DNA of 11,638 nt from an uncultured Roseovarius sp. (GTDB taxonomy: Bacteria > Pseudomonadota > Alphaproteobacteria > Rhodobacterales > Rhodobacteraceae): assembly GCA_913055965.1 (NCBI GenBank), contig CAJXKX010000020.1, positions 1-11,638 on the forward strand. The letters run 5' to 3'. A program made the translations under genes and the position numbers. The notes under the pieces are model-generated. The model was given only the letters and a program-made list of their open reading frames with translations, was not told the origin of the DNA and did not search any database. Shown piece after piece: positions 1 through 5,719 of this stretch (position 1 is its first letter; each line of letters begins with the position of its first letter).

Positions 1-1081
1 GGGCGGGCACCGGGCGCTCTTTGTCGGCGGCTGCGTACGCAACGCGCTGCTCGACATGCCGGTGGTCGATATCGACATCGCCACCGACGCGCATCCCGAA
101 GAGGTGATGACCCGTGCGCGCGAGGCCGGGCTGAAATCGGTGCCCACGGGCATCGACCATGGCACGATCACCGTCGTCTCGGGCGGGCTTCCGCACGAGG
201 TGACGACCTTTCGCGCCGATACAGAGACGTTTGGCCGCCATGCGCATGTGGCGTTCGGCCAGAGCATCGAGGCCGATGCGCGCCGCCGCGATTTCACCAT
301 GAACGCACTCTATGCAACGCCCGACGGCCAGGTGATCGACCCGCTCGGCGGGATGGACGACCTGCGCGCGCGGCGTGTCCGGTTCATCGGCGATCCGGGC
401 GCGCGCATCCGCGAGGATACGCTGCGCATCCTGCGGTTCTTTCGCTTTCACGCCTGCTACGGCGATCCTGCGGGCGGGCTCGACCCTGAGGGATTGGCCG
501 CCTGCGCCGCCGCGCGCGACAGCCTCGCCACCCTCTCGCGCGAGCGGACCGGGGCAGAGATGCGCAAGCTTCTGGGCGCCCCCGATCCCGCGCCTTCGGT
601 CGCCGCGATGCAGGCGGCGGGCGTGCTCGGTGCGATCCTGCCGGGGGCCGATGCAGCGGCGCTCGCCCCGCTCGTTCACCTCGAATCGCAGACGGGCACG
701 GCCCCCGACCCGCTCCGCCGCCTCGCGGCGCTGGGCGGCGCGGATATCGCCGACCGGCTCCGCCTCTCGCGCGCAGAGGCGCGGCGGCTGGCGCATCTGC
801 GCGACGGGATCGCAGGCGGCATGTCCGACGCAGAGATCGGCTATCGCTTCGGGGCCACGGACGGGGCCGATATCGTGCTGCTGCGCGCGGCGCTCCTCGG
901 CACGCCGCCCGCGCCGGATGCGTTCGGCGATCTGCGGCGTGGCGCGGCGGCCACCTGCCCGGTGCGCGCCGCCGACCTGATGCCGGAATATTCCGGGGCG
1001 GCACTTGGCCGCCGCCTTTCCGAGATCGAATCGCGCTGGATCGCCTCGGGCTTCGCCCTGCGCCGCGAGGACCTGCTGTGA
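1..1081 (+). CDS. cca: CCA tRNA nucleotidyltransferase / poly(A) polymerase family (5' end missing)
   Basis: Nucleotidyltransferase that adds or repairs the 3' CCA end of tRNAs in the cytoplasm (class II NTase fold). The reading frame is already open at base 2, so the true start lies upstream; 359 residues are visible and I estimate a few tens of N-terminal residues are missing. The visible part opens with GGCVRNALL, the GGxVR[DN] nucleotide-binding signature. DIDIAT follows and supplies the two metal-binding aspartates of the DxD motif. Then come the RRRDFTMNAL motif, the DPLGGMDDL segment and EDTLRILRFFRF, all typical of the head and neck domains. The C-terminal half is more variable and helical. 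The related poly(A) polymerase PcnB shares this core; the compact C-terminus and the lack of a long basic tail favour a CCA enzyme. The stop overlaps the next start (GTGA), implying translational coupling. Confidence 0.9.
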   Translation, partial: GGHRALFVGGCVRNALLDMPVVDIDIATDAHPEEVMTRAREAGLKSVPTGIDHGTITVVSGGLPHEVTTFRADTETFGRHAHVAFGQSIEADARRRDFTMNALYATPDGQVIDPLGGMDDLRARRVRFIGDPGARIREDTLRILRFFRFHACYGDPAGGLDPEGLAACAAARDSLATLSRERTGAEMRKLLGAPDPAPSVAAMQAAGVLGAILPGADAAALAPLVHLESQTGTAPDPLRRLAALGGADIADRLRLSRAEARRLAHLRDGIAGGMSDAEIGYRFGATDGADIVLLRAALLGTPPAPDAFGDLRRGAAATCPVRAADLMPEYSGAALGRRLSEIESRWIASGFALRREDLL

Positions 1082-2295
1082 CCACGCACCGTATCCTGCG
1101 GCTCGGGGCGCGCGGCGATGGCGTGGCCGAAGGGCCGCTCTTTGCCCCGCGCACCCTGCCGGGCGAAGAGGTGAGCGGCACGCCCGATGGCACCCGCCTG
1201 ACCGATATCCGCATCCTCGCGCCCTCGCCCGACCGCGTGCGCGCGCCCTGCCGTCATTTCGCGCAATGCGGCGGCTGCCAGCTTCAGCACGCCTCCGACC
1301 CCTTCGTCGCCGGGTGGAAGGCCGATCAGGTGCGCGCCGCCCTGCGCGGGCACGGAATCGAGGCCGAAATGCTCCCCGTCCTGACCTCGCCCCCCGCCTC
1401 GCGCCGCCGTGCGGTGCTGGCGGCGCGGCGCACGAAATCCGGCGCGCTTGCGGGATTTCACGCCCGCGCCAGCGACCAGGTGGTCGAGGTGCCCGAGTGC
1501 CAGCTGCTGCATCCCGACCTGATGCCCGCGCTCGGCGCGGCCCGCGATCTCGCAGTGACCGGGGCCAGCCGCAAGGGCGCGCTCGACGTGGCGGCGACGC
1601 TCTCGCGCGCCGGGCTCGATATCGCCGTGCGAGGGGGCAAGCCGCTCGACGGCCCGTTGCGGCTGGCGCTCGCCGGGCTGTCCGAGCGGCATGATCTGGC
1701 GCGCCTGGCATGGGAGGACGAGACCGTGCTCACCCGCCGCGCGCCGGTGCAGGAATTCGGCGGCGTGCCCGTGGTGCCGCCGCCCGGCGCGTTTCTTCAG
1801 GCCACCGCCGAGGGCGAATCGGCGCTGGTGGCCGAGGTGCTGGCGCTGGTCGACGGTGCGCGGCGCGTGGCCGATCTCTTTGCGGGCTGCGGCACCTTTA
1901 CCTTTCCGCTGGCGCGGCACGCGGCGGTGCACGCGGTCGAGGGCGCGGCGGATATGGTTGCCGCGCTCGATCACGCCGCCCGGCACGCGCAGGGCCTCAG
2001 GCCCGTGACCCACGCGGTGCGCGACCTCTTTCGCCAGCCGCTCGACGCGGCCGCGCTGGCAGGCTTCGACGCGGCCGTGATCGACCCGCCCCGCGCCGGG
2101 GCCGAGGCGCAGATAGCCGAACTCGCGCGCGCGGGCGTGCCCCGGATCGCGCATGTCTCGTGCAACCCGGCGACGTTCGCGCGCGATGCCGCGCATCTGT
2201 TGGCATCCGGCTATCGCATGGGGCCGGTGCGCGTGGTCGATCAGTTCCGCTGGTCGGCGCATGTCGAACTTGTCGCGGGCTTTCACCTGCACTGA
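1078..2295 (+). CDS. TrmA/RlmC/RlmD-family 23S rRNA or tRNA uracil-C5 methyltransferase
   Basis: SAM-dependent RNA m5U methyltransferase of 405 residues, near the usual family length. A short TRAM-like N-terminus is followed by the Fe-S cysteine pattern C58-x5-C64-x2-C67 with a fourth cysteine at C141 (VPEC). The Rossmann domain has FLQA (about 239-242) and SAM motif I DLFAGCGTFTFPLA (about 267-279). It also has VIDPPRAG (about 334-341) and the catalytic-nucleophile motif SCNP (C362). The C-terminal HVELVA supplies the likely general base E397. The start is GTG at 1078, overlapping the preceding stop by four bases, so the gene is probably coupled to cca. The family contains RlmD (U1939), RlmC (U747) and TrmA (tRNA U54). 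The iron-sulfur cysteines fit RlmD/RlmC better than TrmA, but the exact target base cannot be read from sequence, so no symbol is given. Confidence 0.88.
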   Translation: MTTHRILRLGARGDGVAEGPLFAPRTLPGEEVSGTPDGTRLTDIRILAPSPDRVRAPCRHFAQCGGCQLQHASDPFVAGWKADQVRAALRGHGIEAEMLPVLTSPPASRRRAVLAARRTKSGALAGFHARASDQVVEVPECQLLHPDLMPALGAARDLAVTGASRKGALDVAATLSRAGLDIAVRGGKPLDGPLRLALAGLSERHDLARLAWEDETVLTRRAPVQEFGGVPVVPPPGAFLQATAEGESALVAEVLALVDGARRVADLFAGCGTFTFPLARHAAVHAVEGAADMVAALDHAARHAQGLRPVTHAVRDLFRQPLDAAALAGFDAAVIDPPRAGAEAQIAELARAGVPRIAHVSCNPATFARDAAHLLASGYRMGPVRVVDQFRWSAHVELVAGFHLH

Positions 2296-2299
2296 CGGA

Positions 2300-2328
2300 A
2301 TACCGACGCGATACCGACACGATACAGC
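2300..2328. repeat. Tandem 11-bp direct repeat upstream of the L,D-transpeptidase lipoprotein gene
   Basis: In the 88-bp spacer after the RNA methyltransferase, ATACCGACGCG (2300-2310) is followed at once by ATACCGACACG (2311-2321) and a degenerate third copy beginning ATACAGC (2322). An inverted copy of the core, CGGTATC, lies at 2349-2355, opposite GATACCG at 2310-2316. The 11-bp period is about one helical turn, so the copies face the same side of the DNA. This resembles a regulator-binding array ahead of the gene starting at 2384. A weak promoter-like pair (TAGGCA at 2329-2334, TATCTT at 2352-2357, spacer 17) overlaps it. Function is inferred only. Confidence 0.5.
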
Positions 2329-2383
2329 TAGGCAATTTTCGCCGAATCCGGTATCTTGCGGAAAAAATCCAGAGGTTGGCAGC

Positions 2384-2896
2384 ATGGACGATTCCATGAA
2401 GATCACGAGGCGGTTCACCCTGCTCGCCGGGGCCGCCGCGCTTGCAGGCTGCGCGCAGCAATCGAAATTCCGCACCTATAACGGGCCCGAGGTCACCCGC
2501 GTCGTCGTCGACAAGGGCACCCGCGAAATGTTCCTTTTGCATCATCGCCGTACGCTGAAACGCTACAAGGTCGACCTGGGCTTTGCCCCCGACGGTCACA
2601 AGCAGTTCGAGGGCGATGGCCGGACACCCGAGGGCGATTACATCATCGACCGGCGCAACCCCAACAGCGCCTTTTACCTCTCGCTCGGCATATCCTATCC
2701 GAACGCCTACGACATCGCCTATGCCGAGGCGCACGGCCTGTCGCCGGGCGGCGACATCTTCATCCACGGCGAAGCCACGACCCTCGGATTCCTCAAGCCC
2801 GACTGGACGGCAGGCTGCATCGCAGTGAAGAATCGCGAGATGGAGGATGTCTATGCGATGGTCCGCGACGGCACGCCGATCACGCTCGCCGCGTGA
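2384..2896 (+). CDS. L,D-transpeptidase (YkuD domain) lipoprotein, YafK-like
   Basis: Predicted periplasmic, lipid-anchored L,D-transpeptidase of 170 residues that would form or cut meso-DAP cross-links in peptidoglycan, or attach proteins to it. The N-terminus MKITRRFTLLAGAAALAGC has a lipobox (LAGC, lipidated Cys23). The YkuD domain covers most of the rest. It ends in FIHG (H128) and DWTAGC with catalytic Cys145, followed by IAVKN. That order of a histidine about 17 residues before the cysteine is the family hallmark. The TAGCIA variant and the preceding SPGGDIFIHG resemble the YafK subgroup rather than ErfK/YbiS. ATG 2384 is chosen because AGAGG sits 8 bases upstream; ATG 2396 would leave the same signal peptide and is the alternative. 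The frame stays open upstream inside the preceding gene, but that part is not credible coding. The stop directly touches the stop of the opposing CAP gene. Confidence 0.85.
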   Translation: MDDSMKITRRFTLLAGAAALAGCAQQSKFRTYNGPEVTRVVVDKGTREMFLLHHRRTLKRYKVDLGFAPDGHKQFEGDGRTPEGDYIIDRRNPNSAFYLSLGISYPNAYDIAYAEAHGLSPGGDIFIHGEATTLGFLKPDWTAGCIAVKNREMEDVYAMVRDGTPITLAA

Positions 2897-3415
2897 TCAG
2901 GCCCCCAGCGTCATCGTCCACCAGATCTTGCCGCTCGGGTCCTGGTGCCAGGCAAACCCCATCCGGCGCGCATCGCGCGACAGGATGACCCGGCGGGTCA
3001 CATCGTTCTCCATCCAGGCGGCGAGCGTCTCGAGCTCGGTCTCGTAGGTCTCGGAAATGGTCTCGCCGATGAATTCGCCGCGATAACCCACGCGCCGTAC
3101 CCGGTCGAGCGGCGACGAGCCGTCAGAGCCGAAATGCCATGGCCGTTCCTGCACCGACATGTCGCGCGAATGGGTGGCGGCGGCGGCGGTCAGCCGTTCG
3201 TCGAGGATGAGCGGACGTGCCCCGGCGGCAGCGCGCAGCGAATTGACCGAATCGAGCATCCGGAAGCGGATTTCGCGGGTTTCGCCCGGAGAAATCCGGT
3301 AGGGGCGCGGCAGCGGCTTGCCATCGGCGGCCAGCTTGGGCGCGGGTGGCGGCGGCGCGGCACAGGCCGAAAGCGCAAGCACGGCGGTCATGAGGAGAAC
3401 GAAGATACGTGTCAT
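2897..3415 (-). CDS. CAP (SCP-like) domain lipoprotein
   Basis: Secreted protein of 172 residues with an N-terminal lipoprotein signal: MTRIFVLLMTAVLALSAC, lipobox LSAC, lipidated Cys18, then a proline-rich linker AAPPPPAPK. The rest is a CAP/SCP domain like those of bacterial YkwD-type proteins. It shows a first helix around SVNSLRAAAGARPL, then THSRDM, WHFGSDGSSPLDRVRRVGYRG, the GE-containing strand and a C-terminal RRMGFAW...WWTMTLG strand. The two histidines (in THSRDM and WHFGSDG) and the glutamate in FIGETISE are in the places where CAP proteins form their putative metal or active site. Biochemical roles of bacterial CAP proteins are poorly defined; an envelope role is the safe inference. 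ATG 3415 places the signal peptide at the N-terminus; longer in-frame extensions run into the divergent gene and lack a leader. A modest GGATGG leader precedes the start. Confidence 0.83.
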   Translation of the reverse strand: MTRIFVLLMTAVLALSACAAPPPPAPKLAADGKPLPRPYRISPGETREIRFRMLDSVNSLRAAAGARPLILDERLTAAAATHSRDMSVQERPWHFGSDGSSPLDRVRRVGYRGEFIGETISETYETELETLAAWMENDVTRRVILSRDARRMGFAWHQDPSGKIWWTMTLGA

Positions 3416-3449
3416 TATGCGATGCCATCCAAGCCTGTTGTCTCTGCAT

Positions 3450-3478
3450 GCTTTAGCCCGCCCATCCCGCTTTTTCAA
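3450..3478 (-). promoter_or_regulatory. Candidate sigma70-type promoter for the CAP lipoprotein gene
   Basis: Reading the minus strand, TTGAAA (3478-3473) is separated by 17 bases from TAAAGC (3455-3450), with the CAP start codon about 35 bases beyond the -10. The -35 matches consensus at five of six positions and the -10 at only three, so support is modest. Confidence 0.35.
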
Positions 3479-3519
3479 ACCGCCAAGCGCGGAAGGCCGC
3501 GCAACCGCGCCCGTTTGAT

Positions 3520-3548
3520 TTGCGACTGAGGCCCGAAAGCCATATATT
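3520..3548 (+). promoter_or_regulatory. Candidate sigma70-type promoter for the second L,D-transpeptidase gene
   Basis: TTGCGA (3520-3525), a 17-base spacer and TATATT (3543-3548) precede the start codon at 3582. This would give a leader of roughly 27 bases containing the GTGGAG ribosome-binding site. The -10 matches consensus at five of six bases inside a locally AT-rich patch that stands out in this GC-rich DNA. Confidence 0.55.
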
Positions 3549-3581
3549 TCCCGAAGGTGTGACCGCAGGTGGAGTGAAACG

Positions 3582-4184
3582 ATGTCGTCCAACGATCCCA
3601 AGACCATGAAGCGCCGGGCATTTCTTGCGGGGACCGCGGCGGTCATCGGCGCGCCGGCGCTGGCCCGTGGCGTCGATGGCGCCGGAACGGTCGAAATCGA
3701 GCGCGAAGTGACCAAGACGGTGAGGCGCAATATCTCGGCCTTCCGGATGCTCGACTGGCAGCCCTATTTCTCTTCGCTCAGGAACGGCGCGATCCTGTGC
3801 GATATCGACTCGCGCGCGGTGCATTTCTGGGGCGAGGATGGCCGGACCTACAAGCTCTACCCGTCCTCGGTGCCGCTGAGCGAAGACCTGACGCGACGCG
3901 GCCGGACCCGTGTCGTGCGCAAGGTCGAGGGACCAAGCTGGCGCCCGACGCCGTCGATGCTCAAGCGCAATCCCGAATGGCCCGCCTACGTGCCGCCGGG
4001 CCCCGACAATCCGCTCGGCACCCATGCGCTCTACCTGAGCTGGACCTATTACCGTGTCCACGGCACGCATGACACGCGCAAGATCGGGCGGCGCTCGTCG
4101 AACGGCTGCATCGGGCTCTATAACGAGCATATCCAGGAACTGTTCGCGCTGTCGCGCGTGGGCACCCAAGTGTTGCTTATTTGA
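3582..4184 (+). CDS. L,D-transpeptidase (YkuD/ErfK family) with Tat-like signal
   Basis: Predicted periplasmic peptidoglycan L,D-transpeptidase, 200 residues. The N-terminus carries a twin-arginine type signal, KRRAFLAGTAAVIGAPALA (RRxFL at residues 11-15, cleavage near AxA about 28). The YkuD domain contains the substrate-cleft segment PPGPDNPLGTHALYLSW. The active site is VHGTHDTRKIG (H160) and SSNGCIGLYN with catalytic Cys176. The usual SHGCxR arrangement is altered here: Asn replaces the His before GC, and Gly takes the place usually held by Arg. The start at 3582 has GTGGAG with a 7-base spacing; the methionine at 3606 (MKRRAFL) is a weaker alternative. It is divergent from the CAP gene and separated by 166 bp. 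Exporting a folded transpeptidase through Tat is plausible but is inferred from the signal alone. Confidence 0.87.
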   Translation: MSSNDPKTMKRRAFLAGTAAVIGAPALARGVDGAGTVEIEREVTKTVRRNISAFRMLDWQPYFSSLRNGAILCDIDSRAVHFWGEDGRTYKLYPSSVPLSEDLTRRGRTRVVRKVEGPSWRPTPSMLKRNPEWPAYVPPGPDNPLGTHALYLSWTYYRVHGTHDTRKIGRRSSNGCIGLYNEHIQELFALSRVGTQVLLI

Positions 4185-4325
4185 CGAAAATGCGGTGGCA
4201 AAGTCAGGACTTGTGGAAAGTTGAGTTTGCATTCTTCACGATTTGCTGATTAGAAAACCTTACGAGGTATGTCTTGGGTGCCCGGTGAATCCTGTCCCGG
4301 CCTTGCCCGCATCTGGAGGAATATG

Positions 4326-4514
4326 ATGAAGAAGCTCGTTCTCGCCGCCGCGTTTTCCGCCGCTGCAACAGCCGGTTTCGCCGGCAACCTGGAAGAGCCG
4401 GTCGTCGAGGCGCCGGTCATCGTCGAGGAAACCACCGCAAGCTCGTCGGCGGCAGCCGTCTGGGTGCCGCTGCTGCTTCTGGCGATCGTCGCCGCGGTTG
4501 TCGTGGCCGACTGA
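4326..4514 (+). CDS. Small secreted/membrane peptide of unknown function (62 aa)
   Basis: I do not recognise a named family. The 62-residue product begins with a clear Sec signal, MKKLVLAAAFSAAATAGFA, with probable cleavage before Gly20. An acidic Pro/Val/Glu segment follows (EEPVVEAPVIVEET, about residues 23-36), then a Ser/Ala linker. It ends in a hydrophobic stretch (about residues 44-60) ending in Ala-Asp. The result would be a very short periplasmic domain tethered by a C-terminal membrane helix. GGAGGA at 4315-4320 lies 5 bases before ATG 4326, and only 2 bases before the in-frame ATG at 4323, so 4326 is preferred. The gene is followed by a strong terminator and has a 141-bp upstream spacer, so it probably forms its own transcript. 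From memory, similar peptides sit near hemH in other Rhodobacterales; this is not verified. Confidence 0.75.
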   Translation: MKKLVLAAAFSAAATAGFAGNLEEPVVEAPVIVEETTASSSAAAVWVPLLLLAIVAAVVVAD

Positions 4515-4540
4515 TCCGGTTGCCCGCTTCGGGATCATGG

Positions 4541-4570
4541 AAAAGGCAGCGCCGCGGCGCTGCCTTTTTT
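4541..4570. terminator. Strong rho-independent terminator, probably bidirectional
   Basis: A perfect 28-bp palindrome (arm AAAAGGCAGCGCCG followed by its exact reverse complement, 4541-4568) is extended to a run of six T. On the plus strand it forms a GC-rich hairpin with a U-tract just after the small peptide gene. On the minus strand the same hairpin ends in TTTT, 26 bases after the hemH stop. It is therefore placed to end transcription from both sides. Confidence 0.9.
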
Positions 4571-4595
4571 CATTCCCCCGGCTGTCCCGCGCCGA

Positions 4596-5660
4596 TCAGT
4601 CGAGCCAGCCACCGAGATTGGCTTCGACGATCGCCGACAGCGCCTTGATATGGGCGTCATCGTCGTTGAGGCAGGGGATATAGGTGAAATCCTCGCCGCC
4701 CGCTTCCTCGAAGCTTTCGCGGATTTCCTCGTTGATCTCTTCGAGCGTCTCGATGCAATCGGCGGAAAAGGCGGGGGCCATCACCGCGATATGCTTCTTG
4801 CCCTCTTCACGGGCGAGCCGCGCGACCTCGTCCACGGTATAGGGCTTGAGCCATTCCTCCGGGCCGAACACCGACTGGAACGTGGTGGTGATCTCGGTCT
4901 CTTCCCATCCCAGCCGCTCGCGCAGCAGGCGCGTCGTCTTCTGGCACTGGCAGTGATACGGATCGCCCTGCATCAGGTAGCGCTTGGGCATTCCGTGATA
5001 CGAGACCACGAGCATCTCGGGCCGCGACGCGGCATCCGCATAGGCGCGCTCGACCGATTGGGCGAGCGCCTCGATATAGAGCGGATGCTCGAAATAGGGC
5101 TCGACCACGCGCGCCACCGGCTGCCACGTCTCGGCCATCAGCGCACGAAAGAACTGGTCGTTCGCCGTGGCCGACGTGGCCCCGGCGTAATGCGGATAGA
5201 GCGGAAAGAACAGGATGCGCGTGCAGCCCGCCTCGGTCAGCGCGCGCACCTTCGACCGGGTCGAGGGGTTGCCGTAGCGCATGCAGAAATCGACCATCAC
5301 CTGATCGCCGTAGCGCGCCGTCATCGCCTGCGCGAGTTTCGCGGTCTGGTCGCGGGTGATGGTCATCAGCGGGCTTTCGCCCTTGTCCTCGTTCCAGATC
5401 GACTTGTAGGCGGCACCCGAGGTAAAGGGGCGCTTGCTCAGGATGACAAGTTGCAACAGAGGCTGCCATTTCCACGGCGCATAGTCGATGACCCGGCGAT
5501 CCGAGAGGAACTCGTTGAGGTAGCGCCGCATCGGCCAGTAGCTGTAGTGATCCGGCGTTCCGAGATTCGCCAGCAGGATACCGGTCTTGGCGCGGGGCAC
5601 CTTGGGGTGGTCGGCGGGTGCGTGGCTTGGTCGTGTCGCATCGCGGCTGGCATCGAGCAT
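4596..5660 (-). CDS. hemH: Ferrochelatase
   Basis: Inserts Fe2+ into protoporphyrin IX, the last step of protoheme synthesis. The product has 354 residues with the full family motif set: LLANLGTPD near the N-terminus, RYLNEFLSDRRVIDY, FCMRYGNPST and FFPLYPHYAGATSATA. It also has VVSYHGMP with the catalytic histidine, YHCQCQKTTRLL, FQSVFGPEEWLKPYT and MAPAFSADCIETLEEI with the conserved glutamate. It is cytosolic or peripheral to the inner membrane. The start at 5660 has a CAAGGGA leader 9-10 bases away. An in-frame ATG at 5696 would add 12 residues but has no leader and overlaps a candidate promoter. It lies 55 bp downstream of the NDUFAF5-like gene on the same strand, so the two may be co-transcribed. 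The shared bidirectional terminator follows its stop. Confidence 0.96.
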   Translation of the reverse strand: MLDASRDATRPSHAPADHPKVPRAKTGILLANLGTPDHYSYWPMRRYLNEFLSDRRVIDYAPWKWQPLLQLVILSKRPFTSGAAYKSIWNEDKGESPLMTITRDQTAKLAQAMTARYGDQVMVDFCMRYGNPSTRSKVRALTEAGCTRILFFPLYPHYAGATSATANDQFFRALMAETWQPVARVVEPYFEHPLYIEALAQSVERAYADAASRPEMLVVSYHGMPKRYLMQGDPYHCQCQKTTRLLRERLGWEETEITTTFQSVFGPEEWLKPYTVDEVARLAREEGKKHIAVMAPAFSADCIETLEEINEEIRESFEEAGGEDFTYIPCLNDDDAHIKALSAIVEANLGGWLD

Positions 5661-5691
5661 GGCACTTTGTCCCTTGTGGCGGATCACCGCT

Positions 5692-5719
5692 GACATAACG
5701 GTTACGCAAGCGAGGTCAA
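5692..5719 (-). promoter_or_regulatory. Candidate promoter for hemH
   Basis: On the minus strand TTGACC (5719-5714) overlaps the stop codon of the upstream methyltransferase-like gene. After 16 bases it is followed by TATGTC (5697-5692). The start point would fall near 5685, leaving a leader of about 25 bases before ATG 5660 and excluding ATG 5696. The -10 match is weak (three of six), so this is only a suggestion. Confidence 0.33.

Noticed and set aside
2153..2383. Upstream in-frame extension of the first L,D-transpeptidase into the RNA methyltransferase gene
   Set aside because: The extension overlaps the SCNP motif region of the upstream gene in another frame and would put about 77 residues before a clear lipoprotein signal. 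AGAGG before ATG 2384 marks the real start.
841..2475. A 544-codon open frame on the minus strand across the RNA methyltransferase gene
   Set aside because: Low-complexity composition with no motif, and it covers the Fe-S and SAM motifs of the plus-strand gene. It is a codon-bias shadow.
3416..3730. N-terminal extension of the CAP lipoprotein frame
   Set aside because: It runs under the start of the divergent transpeptidase gene and would bury the lipoprotein signal peptide internally.
4185..4325. Possible promoter or small RNA in the AT-rich 141-bp spacer before the small peptide gene
   Set aside because: Several TTG-type hexamers are present (TTGTGG, TTGAGT, TTGCAT), but none has a convincing -10 at 16-18 bases, and no stable hairpin or RNA family is recognised.
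4650..5693. A 347-codon open frame on the plus strand antisense to hemH
   Set aside because: The minus strand encodes a complete ferrochelatase with every family motif; the opposite frame has no domain pattern.
5661..5696. Longer ferrochelatase start at 5696
   Set aside because: There is no ribosome-binding sequence before it, whereas ATG 5660 has a purine-rich CAAGGGA leader. It remains possible but less likely.
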